A stretch of 64,000 nucleotides of DNA from Wolfiporia cocos. Taxonomy: Eukaryota; Basidiomycota; Agaricomycetes; Polyporales; Phaeolaceae. Location of the stretch: positions 868,001 through 932,000 of the forward strand of contig JACCLO010000010.1 in assembly GCA_029448655.1 (NCBI GenBank), given 5' to 3'. Positions 1-11,209 of this stretch are shown in pieces. Under the pieces are notes generated by a model, which worked only from the letters and a program-made list of their open reading frames with translations, was not told where the DNA came from and did not search any database. The translations under genes and the position numbers were made by a program. The first letter of the stretch is position 1. Every line of letters starts with the position of its first letter.

Positions 1-1
1 G

Positions 2-1398
2 AAGTATCCGACTTTTTTTATTGGCAAGTCAAAACAACCCCGCTGCTTTGGGAAAAAGTCCCCAAAAGACCATGGCTTCTATTATTGTCACAATAAAACA
101 GCTTGGATGACCACAGTGTTCTTCAAGGAGTGAGTTCCTTCGCCATGACTACTCCACCAGTAGCTGACACTTTGTCAAGATTCATCAGATACTATGATGG
201 CTACTTTAAACTTCGCAACAGGAAAGTCCAGCTACGGATGGACAACTTTGTTGCTCACAAGATCTCATATGAGCCAACAAATATCAAGCTCCAGTTTTTC
301 GAGCCAAACTTAACACCTTTTGTGCAGCCTCTCGATGCCGGCATCATTCATTGCATTAAAGCACACTACTGCCATGCATTCTGTCTCCGTGCCATTGAGA
401 AGGATGAGGCCAGAGCAGAGAATATTTATGAGATCAATCTACTAGAGGTGATGCACTTAGCACAGGCAGCATGGGAGGCTGTGACACCAGAGACAATCAG
501 GAATTGTTGGAAGCATGCCCTGCTGGTGCAACTTGATCGGTATGTTCATATTCTCTATCAATTAATCATACACGCTGACAGTGAACTACATTATGTGACT
601 AGGCCCACTCCTGAGAATGCACCCGAGTTGACTGGCCCACAAAATTATGCAAGTGCATGGGCGATCATGCGGGCATTTGCTAGTAACAAGATTCCATCAA
701 TGCCTGAGGCAGAATGTCAGCTGCAAATGCACCTTGGCGATAGCTACCGTGGTGAAGACTGGAAGCCAGCATTTGATGTAGTTTTTGCAGCAGAGGATGA
801 CACGGCTGCTGCTATGAATGTGATCGATGAGCTAACAAAGCAGGTGGTGCCATCGTATGCTCACACACCCATAGATACAACATCCAATGTCACCACTTCA
901 ACATCCACCCACACTCCCTCACTGACCCAACTTCACGACCTCGAGACAGGTCTGATGGCCGCCATTGATGATCTGCACAGCCGTTCACATGTTCCTGGGG
1001 CACACCCAACTCTCGAGGATCTCTTGAATCCATCAGAGGAAGACATAGTGGGAGACTCACCATACAGGTTCCCCAGAGGCAACACAGAGATCATAGCAGA
1101 GGCTCGGTGGCTGACAACTAAGCAAGACACCACTGTTGTCAGCAGCGATAGTGATGATGAGGAGGAGGAGGAAGAGGAGGAGGACACACCAGAGCAGACC
1201 ACACCTCAAGATGCCCTGATGCTGTGCAAACAGATGGAGAAGCTCTGCATTGCACATGCTGATGCAGAAGGGGTATTGCTGCTACAGATGCAGCAGCAGC
1301 TGCGTAGGTTGTGTGCGCACTTCCAAAAGCTTCAGTTAAAGTCAAAGAAGCAGAGTACTTTAGATGTGACATGGGGTGCAGCTCCGTCGTTGTCGTAG
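2..1398 (+). pseudogene. pogo/Tigger-type DDE transposase, 5'-truncated and frameshifted
   Basis: The left edge of the window cuts this gene. Bases 2-130 read in one frame as the transposase core before the second catalytic aspartate (motif KSKQPRCF, then TAWMTTVFF) and then hit TGA. The match continues in another frame from about 103 to 1398 (431 codons open). That part contains RMDNFVAH (second catalytic Asp, about residue 47) and QPLDAGII (third catalytic Asp, about residue 77), the pattern of DDE_1 transposases of pogo/CENP-B-like elements. The first Asp would lie left of the window. The C-terminal third is low complexity with a run of Ser/Asp/Glu near residues 345-362. The frame change plus stop make it a pseudogene. 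Family assignment rests on motif recognition only. Confidence 0.7.
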
Positions 1399-1522
1399 TC
1401 AAGCAGCACATTGTATGTACAGTACTGTGACTAGGGTGTGACATCTCACAGGCCTGAGGTCACATATGTAACATGATGTCACCTTTAGTCACAAATCTGT
1501 GATAATCCGGTAATGCATAACA

Positions 1523-1571
1523 TCTCATTATGCATCATGAAAGTTGGGGACGGTCATGATGCATTATGAGA
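1523..1571. repeat. 18-bp perfect inverted repeat (hairpin)
   Basis: TCTCATTATGCATCATGA at 1523-1540 is repeated as its exact reverse complement at 1554-1571, with a 13-base loop. It lies about 125 bp downstream of the pogo stop codon. It could be part of the element's 3' end or a small foldback; no target duplication was recognised. Confidence 0.7.
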
Positions 1572-2383
1572 TAGTGTACTGTAGAGTGAGCATTGTTGAG
1601 ACCGAGGGATACCGGTAAGAGGGTGCAAAAGAGACCCCTAATGCACAATTTCGTCATGATCAGTCACAGTGTGCCGAGCATGCTGCCACCATGGCATCAG
1701 TTGGCTTTGCAACATCACCAGTACATGAGCTAATGGCCGCATCAGACTTCAAAAGTGTGATTTCCATGACAGGAAAGGTGCCCACAGTTTGTCATGCCTG
1801 CACAATGTTTTTTGAGTTTCTTCGCAACAGCCTGATGCCTGCTCCAGAAAACCTAGTAGCTATATCATCTCAATGTGGGCCATCCTTGATTAAAGCATAG
1901 GATCGGACCAGATCTTACTATTTTCGTCATACCCCGGTCCTCGGAGCTTCGAAAACACAACATTCAGAATTTTGCACAAGGACATAAGCCAGGGATTGGA
2001 ATGAAACTCTACAGCAGCATTAGTATATACATCTACTATCTACACGATTTATCCTGTGACTTTTCACTGCAATGGGGCCTCTGCAGAGTCAATTGTGCAG
2101 AAGTGGTCCCTGATGTGATCAACGATGCATTATGTTTGAATAAACCGTAGAAACCAATCATGTCGGCACTGATGCAAGCAAGGGCTTGCCCTCTGATGGT
2201 AGAGATGCCATTATACAGTCCCGAGATGAGAAGGAGTTTCGAAGGCCCCAGCGGTGCACATGCCAACATTGTCCCCTTGACACTTGTCTCGTGACAGCTC
2301 AACTGCACAGCAACGCGGGATGCGCTGGAACAAAGGAAGCATAGCCTCGATAGCAGTGGCCTATAATGCAAGGTCATTGGCAA
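1572..2383. other. no recognisable gene
   Basis: Only short open frames with no recognisable domain or plausible splice structure. I read this as eroded repeat DNA flanking the pogo remnant. Confidence 0.5.
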
Positions 2384-2690
2384 AATGCAATCCCTTATAT
2401 CTAGTCCGTTAACTATTGTAAATACGAGCTCAGTAGATATATGTATATATGAGCAGATACTACACGTGGGGTAGTGGTAGGATCAATGAGGACGGAAATA
2501 TTATTTGCAGGATCAACAAGGACAGAAACACTATTTGCAGGATCAACGAGGATGTAGGTACTAATGGCAGGATTAAAAAGGACAGAATTATTATTGGCAG
2601 GATCAGCAAGGACAGAATTGCTACTGGCAGAATTAGTGAGGATAGAATTTCTAATGGCAGTAATAACGTGAATACTGGCAAGGTGACACC
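2384..2690 (+). repeat. dispersed repeat carrying a 30-bp minisatellite, copy 1
   Basis: A leader ending GTAGTGGTAGGATCAATGAG is followed from about 2477 by roughly six tandem 30-bp units of the form GCAGGATCAACAAGGACAGA plus a variable ATTATTTG-like end. Because 30 is a multiple of three, several frames on both strands stay open and give 10-residue periodic pseudo-proteins, which I do not call as genes. The same leader (TTAACTATTGTAAATAC, then a run of GATATATG-type bases) precedes copy 2 at 12.19 kb, so the minisatellite travels inside a larger repeat. Confidence 0.8.
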
Positions 2691-4150
2691 ATCCCCTCAA
2701 GAGTGTGCAACACACCCACAGCTTACTACACATGCATACAATCAATGTATATGCACAAAAAACTGACTCTATGTGTGGTTAACACCTCATTATACATTTC
2801 AACAACTGACTATACAGATAGAAAGCTGCGCACGGCAATCGCATCGCCCATTGTAGCATGCACGGTGGAGGTTGACCGGCTGGTGACCTTCTGGATGATG
2901 CACTGCGCTCAAAGTCATTGGTCAGGTTGGTCTCGGCTACTCAACGACTTTGTGCCATGAGACCGTGTGGACGAGTACATGGATGCAATCAAGCCTAAGT
3001 TAACACCCATGCCACCCACTACGGTATGGTAAAGTGAATCCAAGTGGACTAAAAAGAACAATCTCATTCCCATATCCAGCTCTCCACTGCACAGCATCAC
3101 CGTCACATCATGCTCATGACACCATCACTGTTGACGCCATGTCACGCTGCTCACGGTGCGATATAAAGGCCAGCTCCATCCACAGCTCCATGCCACCTGC
3201 CCTTGTTCTTCTTCCCTCATCATGCCTGCATGCAATAACAAGACTGCTCACTCTCATGTCTGCTGTCCTCCCTGGTTTAGTGCAAGCTTGAGTACCTGTA
3301 TGTTGTCATCATTGATATTCAGCTTGGCCATGCAGCCCACACCGCTGTCTGCCTCTTTGTGGGCACCTAGCTTGACTGCTCGCCGTCCTTCTCCTGACGC
3401 ACTTAAGGTGGGCTTTGTGATGACATATCAGGTGATGTCATCAGACAATACTGACCCTCTCTGCTTACCACCCTCAGAAAGTGCTCCCATCCTCCTAACA
3501 GGTGCGCTCCAGCCCATCTACTTACAGCCCTGCTTATCCTCCTCACAGCCACACCCCGACCCACCCTACTCACCACCGAGCATGTAGTCGGCTTGCAGGG
3601 CCTGCATCAACGCCCACCGCATTCATGCTAAACCTGCACCTTTGCTGCATGTGCCTCCCTCTTCCTGACAGACCCATCTCACTTTGCTCTCTTGGCCACA
3701 GCAGGCTGCATGCAGGTGCATCTATGTGCTTTCCTGCACCTATCCCTTCTTACACCTACTTTGTTGCGAATGCGGTGCATGTCCTGTGGGTGGGCCTCCT
3801 CCACTCATTGTTCGCAGCATATATTGGGACTGCATTCATGTGCGTTCTTCCATTCTTGCTTGTAGCAACTCATAGCTGATGTGCTGTGTACGATGATAGT
3901 GAGTGCTGTGGGTGGGACACAATTGTAGTGGTGGCGGTGCATGATGTCCACACCATGCCCACGGTGTACGTTCATGCTGATACTAAGAGGGTGCCGCCCC
4001 GGGTGCCAGTGCAGGCTAGAGACTGCTGCTCTGTGGTGGATTTTGTAATCCTTTCTGTTAGTAATTAGTTCTACTAGCGTGAATAAAATCGAGCTTTTAC
4101 TGGCACTGCCCTGTGTGGATACAATATATTCTAAGTACTACAATCCTGGA
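2691..4150. other. gene-free stretch with promoter-like and polyadenylation-like signals
   Basis: No domain-bearing ORF. A TATA-like GCGATATAAAGG occurs near 3158 and an AATAAA near 4082. The open frames between are Ser/Pro/Cys-rich, without coding character. The arrangement could be an old large LTR, but no terminal repeats were found. Confidence 0.35.
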
Positions 4151-4164
4151 ACCGGTGTCCTAGG

Positions 4165-4395
4165 GTGCTATTGTGCCGTCCTCGCAATAGCAAGTGCCTC
4201 AGATATGTTCCTCACAATAGCAAAGGGCCTCAGGTGAGGTCCTTGCAAGAACGTGTCCCTTGGGCACTTGCTATTGCACGGACCTGCCACTATAAGGGGG
4301 TTATCATGACTATACTGGTCCGGCTACAGTTACAGGACCTGCTAGGTATATCTACATAGATACGAGTAGATATATAGTCTCACACTTCACTGATG
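4165..4395 (-). repeat. dispersed repeat M4, copy 1
   Basis: Read on the minus strand it starts CATCAGTGAAGTGTGAGAC and contains a run with ATCTACTCGTATCTATGTAG, then ACCTAGCAGGTCCTGTAAC and several short inverted GCAATAGCAAG / CTTGCTATTGC blocks. The same order of blocks occurs on the plus strand at 24835-25040, and its CATCAGC-type end alone at about 14801-14866. This is a non-autonomous repeat family of unknown class. Confidence 0.6.
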
Positions 4396-5165
4396 ATTGT
4401 GTAGAAGTGGTCCAGCCATAGTACCTTATCGACGTGTTACTGCATGAACAGGTCGCAGGCCGGCAGGCAGAGACAGGGTGGAAGCCCACGGCTTGACAGC
4501 ACTGTTCGGAGGCTATTCTGAGGGTGGGTGGGCGCAAAAAGTCGGGTAAGCAGTGCAAGACTATGTGGCAGAAGGTGTGTGGTCTATTGTACCTGCTCGA
4601 TTGATTGATAAACATGCTATCCCAGCTCAAAATCCAGTTTGTGATTGTGCACTGGCTCTGAAGTGCATCTGGCTTCGGTTGGAATGAGATTGACTGTTGT
4701 GTAATGGCCACTGATCAGGTATGGGATAATTACTGCAAGGTATGTGACTTTACTGGTCTGCTAGTGTACTGGCTAAATCCTGTTTAGATTCATCCCAAAG
4801 CAGCCTATTTCCTGAACCACAGCTTTCCCTTGTATAACAAGATGAAGCTCCTTTGTGCCAATGTTCTTGCAACTGGCGACAGTGCTGTCTCTTCACGTAT
4901 GCCCTCAATTCCCATTGATCCAGTACTTCTCGAGGAGGAGGATCACTCTCAGCCTAAGCCTGAAGAGATGGACTTTGTCTTGTCTCAACAAACTCAAGAT
5001 GTATGTTTTGTATATGTTCTCTGTTCAGTTCTGACTATAATCTGCAGATCAATGCAGCTGAGGGTCTCAGGAAACTCCTGCTGACACACGCTACAACCTT
5101 AGACACACACCTGGGGGAAGGGGGCTTGCACAAAGGTGCCTTTCTGGTCCAGGGCATCTTAGGCA

Positions 5166-5780
5166 TAGTGATGTGCAAAGCCCAGCTCGGCTCAAAGCCT
5201 GGGGCTTGGGCCCAGCTTTGAAGGACTTGGGCTCAGCGAAATGTCAGGCCGGGCCCTCCCTGACGGCTCAGGCCGGCTCGGGCTCGGCTCAGGCTCAGGC
5301 CGGGGCTTATGGGCAATCAGGAAGGACCTCAAAGTTACTGGTTTGTACAGCTCAAAATCGCAGCACAATGCGTTCAGAATGCACATATGTCTGCTATTTA
5401 TTGTTGTCCTGATCTACAAGTACTTTTACAGCTGCTCATGACACTGACGGAAAATCTAGGTCTCAATCACAACCCTGATCACAACCCTGATCCCAATAGT
5501 TACGAAGTTCTGCACCAGTCACAAGTCATTGTATGGTTGTTGAAAATGTTTTAGATGAAAGTATGCAAAAATTTGTACCAACGGGCCTCTTTTCACTCAT
5601 TACAACAAAGCTACAGTTGCATGCCTAAAGCCACCGGCTCAGGGCTCAGCTACGGCCAGCTCACAATCCAAGCTGGGCCCTGAGCCATTGTAAGCCACCC
5701 CCAAGGCCCGGCTCAGTCCAGCTCAAGTTGGCTCAGCCAGGCCCGGCTCACAGCTTTGAGCTGGGCTTTGCACATCACTA
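5166..5780 (+). mobile_element. hAT-type MITE, copy 1
   Basis: Terminal inverted repeat TAGTGATGTGCAAAGC at both ends. The flanking 8-bp duplications are CTTAGGCA (5158-5165) and CTTAGGCT (5781-5788), 7 of 8 identical. Long subterminal arms are made of degenerate GGCTCAGGCC/CCGGGC motifs around an AT-richer core of about 230 bp. The 8-bp target duplication and TAGNG end are hallmarks of hAT elements. It encodes nothing; the core here runs opposite to copies 2 and 3. Confidence 0.85.
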
Positions 5781-6057
5781 CTTAGGCTTAAATGGCCAAG
5801 ACAAGTCTGAGGTGCTATCTTGACTGTCGGCCCATTATATAGACTACTACTGTTTGTACATGTTATGGTGCACAGGCTGTAAGGCCATTGGCACTGGTAC
5901 ATGATTGGTCTAAGCTACATGGCCAATAATGGCGTCAGAGCACAGGCTATGCAAGATGTCCATGGTAACATAGCGGGTCATGCCCGGATCAGAGTGGGTT
6001 ACCAATCTGTCAGGCTGTGATCTGTGTTTCTCGTCAATCAGGGGTTCTGCCAGTAAT

Positions 6058-6715
6058 TGTCACAGATCTGGGACATTCTACGAATTTTCCTTTTTTTTTT
6101 TACCTATTTTTCTGACATTTCTACAAGCATATCTCAAGTTACGCCTCTAAGCGCCCGTGTACACATACACTAGAACAAACAATATGTACATAATGCACAC
6201 ATTAGTACTAGTGACTCAGCAGACCAATCTCCGGAGTCACGCCCCTTAGTCATATCCTGATACCAGGCTATGTCACTGCTGACATGTCAGTGGCCCATTG
6301 CTTTATCACATGCCTAGCTATGTTATGACTCATATCCCGATCCCGGTATATGTCATACTGCTTACCTAGCTTACTAATGCAATGCAGCCACAATCACAAT
6401 GAAGACCCACCGCTCAAAACCAATCTGATGATTGGTGTGGCCATTACCGGTGCACATGGTCTATTAGTATAGTGGACTTCACCGTTTCTCACACTGTAGG
6501 TGCACAGACCCAGCACTTTAGGGCAAGCCATTACTGGCTGCTCTCGCAGACTGTATATAAGTAGGCTTAGCACTACGCTAAGACCTTAGATTTGTTCTCT
6601 GCATTCGCATTTTACAACTACCCTCTCTGCTGCACTTACCAGTCCCTCACACCTCCTTCAAGCCCCTCAAGCTTTCAAGTCGAGTATAAGTGAGTCCCAC
6701 AGCTAGTCTGTGTCA
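6058..6715 (+). mobile_element. solo LTR, family LTR-B, copy 1 (658 bp)
   Basis: Starts TGTCACAGATCTGGGAC and ends AGCTAGTCTGTGTCA, flanked by the perfect 5-bp duplication GTAAT (6053-6057 and 6716-6720). A TATA-like CTGTATATAAGTAGG lies near 6548, as expected for an LTR promoter. It is inserted into LTR-A1, so it is younger than that LTR. Confidence 0.85.
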
Positions 6716-7992
6716 GTAATGGCAGGTCATAATGTCCGTTGATCAGGGTTCTAGTGTGATTGGGACCGGTGCCAGTGATGGCAGGATTAACGGTCCGTGA
6801 TTGGTGGTTCTGCTAGTGATTGGGGACTGGCTGGTAATGGCCTTGGGTGACGTATGATGATCGAGAGTGATCAGCTGCAATCGGTGATGTTGTGTTTATA
6901 GCCCAAGGCCAGTGGTTCTTGTTGGCTGGGGTGTACCATAGCTTTAGAGCCCCTATAGGCTGTGGTCCATGTTGTACATAGTCCATGCCTGTAATGGTGT
7001 GTAGTCCGTGGTCAGTAATGACTGTGTGGCCAGTAATGGCAATGGTCCATGGAGATTGGGGGCATTGGAGATGGTTGGTTAGGTGGAAATTTTTGGTAGT
7101 CCTAGCCATGAATCTTGGGTGGCGATGCTGGGTTTGTCAAGCTAAGATGGGATGGTGAGCTAGTGAGCAATGGAGTTCTTGGAAGCAGGTGATTGGCTTG
7201 GTTAGGTGTGCTGCCTGGCTCATGGTGCTCTGTCATGCTTGTATGGCTTCGTGGTGTGGCCTTGGACTGGGCAGATGGACTGGTGATCTGGGACTAGGGT
7301 TCTAGGCATGGCTTGGTGATGCTAGTGGCTAGTGCCTGGGGTGGTTCGCATGTAGGGCTTGGATATAGCTGAGGCATTGAGTTCCAGCTTCGGGGGTGCT
7401 ATTTGGAGGTGCTCTGGCACTGTTGTGATCTGGTTTGGCATGAGCTGGGTACTATGTTTAGAGGTTCTGAAATTGGCTTGTGACACCTGCAGTTCCTGCA
7501 GCACCTCACACTCCCATGCAGAGGTCTGATAGCCTCGAGAGGCATAGCAGTGCTAGCACAGCAAAGTGCTCACATTCAACTGGGGCTCATGCACTTGCAT
7601 CTCTGTCTCAGTCAGTTGAGACTCCTATCTCAGTTATGGCAGCTGCAGCAACATCCTCCACTCCAGTAGGTGAGTCACCCACTTGTGCTCGTTCATTCAA
7701 GATGATTTGTGAGTGAGATAAATTGCCACCTGCACAGCTTGTAGCAGCACATCACATTTTCTGTAAGGATCATGAAATGGCTCATGAGTATCTCAGCTTC
7801 CCTGATACAGAGAGGGAGGCTCAGAAGCTGTGGTTGTAGGAGGAGATTGAGGAGGTGATGCATAGAAGGAGTCAGACTTGATGTAATCCTCCTCAGAAAT
7901 TGATAACAATTGTCACTGATTGTCTATATCATCCCTCTGTCCCTCAAAGCCCTCTGGTAGCTTGCCCACATTGCTGCAGCTATCTCATCCCA

Positions 7993-10516
7993 TCATCTCT
8001 CTGCCCTCTGCTTTTCCTCTGCTGTTATTCCCTGGCCCAATAATCCTTCATCCACTATCTCTGCAGAGTCATCATTGTTGTCAAAATTCCCCAAAACCTG
8101 TACATCTGTCTCATCACCATCGAGTTCTGGTGCATGCAAAGTTTTGTAATCATGGATGCAGTTGAAGTTGAACAAGGCAGCAAATTCCTGGACAACTTTG
8201 GCCTGTGTCTGAGTATTATACACACAGCCCCACATAAGGATTGAGAATTGATGCTTTGCAGCACCAAAAATTCGCTCAATTGCATTCCGTAATTGTGCAT
8301 GTCACAAGTTGAATAGCTCCTGGGCATTTTGAGGCCTATCCAGTGTCCAAGATCAGACAGTGTGGAGAGCAGATATTACAAATGACACACCTTTGACGTC
8401 CCTGTGCCCATTCCCTGTTATGATAGCGGACACCATGGTAGGGCACCAGAAGTGCATCACAGGATGGAAGACCAGCATCGGCAAGATAGCACTTTCCAGG
8501 AAGGATTGTGAGATCAGACTCACATGCCCTCTGATAGATGAAGCTATCAGAAGCACTGCCTTCCCATCCAGTGAGAAGATACATGAATAGCATCTTGAAT
8601 GAGCATATGGCCAGAACATCCTGTGTAATGTCACCATTGTAATTATGGTACCGGGCATGGGCCTTGGCAGATGCAAAGGCATCAATATGGGTGCCATCAA
8701 TGGCCCCCAATGCATCCTTGAAGAATGGATAGAACTTTGTGCTGGTCTTGATGATAGAGAAAAGGGGGGTGTCTATGGTTGGAAGACAGATGTAATGCTG
8801 CAGGAATGCTGGATTTAAGATGGCATTAAGCACCCAGTGTATCATTCTGTATGAAGCATAAGATTAGTATAATCCTAAGTATGTGATATGGCTTACTTTG
8901 AAACAGTATCCCCACTGCATTGGAACCTCTCTGCAATCTTGCAATTGCCTAGGGCAGTTGTTCCAAATTAAAGGAAAATAGCCACCTTGTCACAGATTTA
9001 TCTGGGACTAGCATTTTTCCGCTATTTTTAGCAATTTATCTGGGATTTATACATCTACCTACAAGTTATCCGGGACTTATCCCATATTGCCACACAATAA
9101 GGTCCTAACACGGCCTTATAGCTTACATAACGTAATGACACACTACTAAGCTCCCATGACTATGCATAACACACTAGTCAGGACTTCCATGTCATCCCAA
9201 CGTCATAGCTACAGCCATCATGGCCCCAGCCCAGACTAATGACATCACGGCAACGTCACCATCAGCTATCCTAGCTATGGTATTGCATCACAGTCCAGAC
9301 TCAGCTATGTCATCGCTACGTCAACCAGTCCAGCCTTACAGGCCAGACCATTACATCATTGTTCTATCAGAAGATGATGTCACACGTTGCGCCATCCTTA
9401 CAACAGAATGGTGCCATGGCATAATAATAGCTCTACGCTATTAATGCTACTGGTCCGGCTTATCCCGGTTACCACAGGCTCCAGCACTTGCAGAGTCCTA
9501 GGCTTCTAGCCTCTCAGCAAAGTCCAATCCCCGGCCTTAGGCCACCTCGTTGTCACCAGTTACCATATGGTCTGGTCAATAATACATGTCTATGACAACA
9601 CACCTTAGTAATGACACTAGGTCCATCCAATGGCACAGATGCCTCAGCACTACACTGAGTCATCCCATGGATCCTGCCCAATGGCAGATCACCCTCAAGG
9701 TACCGGCTTACCGGCCTTGTCTATACCCGGGCTGCGCCCGTATTTACATGTCTGCCTCATGGTGGAACCACACACACTCTCCTTTACAATTGGCTCGGCC
9801 ATTACCAGTGAGTCACAGCCTTTGTAGAGTAGCACATGTACCTTGGTCACCCTCGGCAGCCAAGCCCACGTTCCTTCTTAGGTATGTACTATACAGTAAC
9901 ACATGACCTAATCATGTATGTATATAAGTTGGAGCTAGACACTCAAGCAACTTAGTTCTATTCTCCTCAGTGATCATAGAGTGCCCAACGCAGAGTACCA
10001 TTGGTACTCCCAGTGGACTACTATCAGGAATCCCAAGCCTCTTGGTGTGCGCCTGTAGGGCTTGCTTCTCACATCCTTACTGCGCTTGACTGGGTCCTAT
10101 CTTACCTCCCTCACCACATTGGTTAGGTGGTGAGTCCCACAGCCTGGTCTGTGTCACACCTGCTCCTCTAGGTCAACCCAGCATGTATCATGTAAGCCTG
10201 AGAGAGTGCAGAGCTGTTGGCATAAGAGCTGGAATACATGTGGTCTAATCCCTAGGTTGTCCTTCATCCGATCCCAGTGTCCATTCATGAGGTCATCAAC
10301 CCAATCTTGGCCAGATTGGATAGAATCATGATGTGCTTCGGAATCTAGACGATGCTCTGCATATTTTATAGCAGCAGCACTAGCCATTATAGCCAGATGT
10401 GCAGCAAGAACACGAGTTTGCGCTTCAGAAAGGGTTGCATCGGGCATCAAGCAGAGCTGGTAGCAATTTTCCCATGGCCGATATTTCAGACCGCAATCAC
10501 TATTGCTGGCCAGCAT
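7993..10516 (-). pseudogene. PIF/Harbinger (HARBI1-like) DDE transposase, split by solo LTR-B2
   Basis: Read on the minus strand: an N-terminal exon 10516-10157 (with WVDDLMNGHWDRM and GIRPHVFQLL), an interruption by LTR-B2, continuation from 8987 (AERFQCSGDTVSK), an intron 8896-8847, exon 8846-8391, an intron 8390-8336 and a last exon 8335-7993. Catalytic residues are in place: Asp in GAIDGTHI, Asp in YLADAGLP, Glu in NAIERIFG. Defects are a TAA just after the LTR site, a TGA in ELFNL*HAQLRN, and the LTR itself. Splice sites join the exons in frame. The acidic tail (DETDVQVLGNFDNNDDS) is unusual but common in fungal copies. Clearly non-functional. Confidence 0.8.
8988..10156 (+). mobile_element. 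solo LTR, family LTR-B, copy 2 (1169 bp)
   Basis: Starts TGTCACAGATTTATCTGGGAC and ends CAGCCTGGTCTGTGTCA, flanked by the perfect 5-bp duplication CACCT (8983-8987 and 10157-10161). Removing the insert and one duplication restores the reading frame of the Harbinger transposase on the minus strand (DLEEQVAIF). It is longer than copy 1, from either an extra insertion here or a deletion there. Confidence 0.85.
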
Positions 10517-10543
10517 TTTCAGGTTACATTCCCATACAGGCCC

Positions 10544-10728
10544 CTAATCTGCCAACTGCCCTTCGCTTAAGAAATGGCAGTTGCGAGCTAGGTTTGCATG
10601 CAGATAACTGCGGCAGATCAATCTACTGTGACAATAAAACATTACACTTATAATTCGAACCAAGGACCTTAGCACAGGGGAGAATAAGAGTATCGCAGCA
10701 TGCATTAGCCAACTGAGCTACAGTGCAG
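10544..10728 (-). repeat. tRNA-derived SINE-like unit, minus copy
   Basis: On the minus strand an A-box-like TAGCTCAGTTGG (10720-10709) fits the tRNA consensus TRGCNNAGYNGG exactly. A B-box-like GGTTCGAATTA (10661-10651) matches GGTTCGANTCC at 9 of 11 positions. A tail follows with repeated GATTAATCTGCC-type motifs, ending ..GGGCAGTTGGCAGATTA. The second copy at 11018-11209 shares head and tail in the opposite orientation. The anticodon region does not look like a functional tRNA. Confidence 0.55.
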
Positions 10729-11017
10729 CTAGTATCCACACACTTTTAAGCGATATATAGAGTATTTTGTGAACTTCATTTTCGCAGTTTAACATCTACT
10801 ATAACACAAGTACCAATGAATCTGCCTCTAAAGACCTGTGATTCCAGTGTATAAAGCTTTCCCATCATGAGTTGCTCTAGGTCAGGCATGCTAAATCAAG
10901 CTGCCACTATCATTAGTTTCTTTATGCTTGTCATGGCAGTTGGTTGCCTTGATGATTTGCAGAAATTGTGTGTTTAACATGCATTATATATATTTTGATT
11001 GGTCAAAGGTAATTATT

Positions 11018-11209
11018 GCCACTATAGCCTAGTTGGTTATTGCATGTGCAACACCACAATCCTCACCTTTGGTGTAGGCCTCTGGTTTGAATCCTGGACT
11101 TATCATTTAATTGTCACAGTAGATTAATCTGCCACAGTCAGCAGATTAATCTGCATGCAAACACAGCTTGCAACTGCCATATATTAAGCAAAGGGCAGTT
11201 GGCAGATTA
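11018..11209 (+). repeat. tRNA-derived SINE-like unit, plus copy
   Basis: A-box-like TAGCCTAGTTGG at 11025-11036 and B-box-like GGTTTGAATCC at 11084-11094, spaced as in a tRNA. The tail contains CAGCAGATTAATCTGCATGC and ends AGGGCAGTTGGCAGATTA at 11209. The tail is the inverted counterpart of 10544-10600. The two units face head-to-head across about 290 bp; alternatively the whole 10544-11209 segment is one foldback element with tRNA-like arms. Confidence 0.55.

Larger units (their letters stand above)
5082..7485 (-). mobile_element. solo LTR, family LTR-A, copy 1, with two nested insertions
   Basis: Bounded by TGACACACGCTAC.. and ..GGCTTGTGACA (TG..CA on the minus strand) and by the perfect 5-bp duplication CCTGC at 5077-5081 and 7486-7490. 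A hAT MITE (5166-5780) and a solo LTR-B (6058-6715) sit inside it. Without these and their duplications it is about 1.12 kb, in line with the other LTR-A copies. No internal coding region is attached, so it is a solo LTR. Confidence 0.85.
4830..7890 (+). pseudogene. unidentified ORF split by solo LTR-A1, possible Harbinger accessory gene
   Basis: An acidic N-terminal stretch (4830-5000, including VLLEEEDHSQPKPEEMDF) is followed by a good intron (GTATGT at 5000 to CTGCAG at 5047). The exon after it is interrupted at 5081 by LTR-A1 and resumes at 7486. The tail near 7740-7890 reads YLSFPDTEREAQKLW, then TAG, then a Glu-rich helix. It converges on the Harbinger transposase that ends at 7993, so it might be the second gene of that element. 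No SANT/Myb domain was recognised, and identity is unresolved. Confidence 0.4.

Noticed and set aside
2449..2766. ORFs of 73-110 codons on both strands over the minisatellite
   Set aside because: They arise from the 30-bp period keeping frames open; both strands and several frames are open at once.
10651..11094. Functional tRNA genes
   Set aside because: A and B boxes are present, but acceptor and anticodon stems do not pair convincingly and the same tail follows both, which points to SINE-like repeats.
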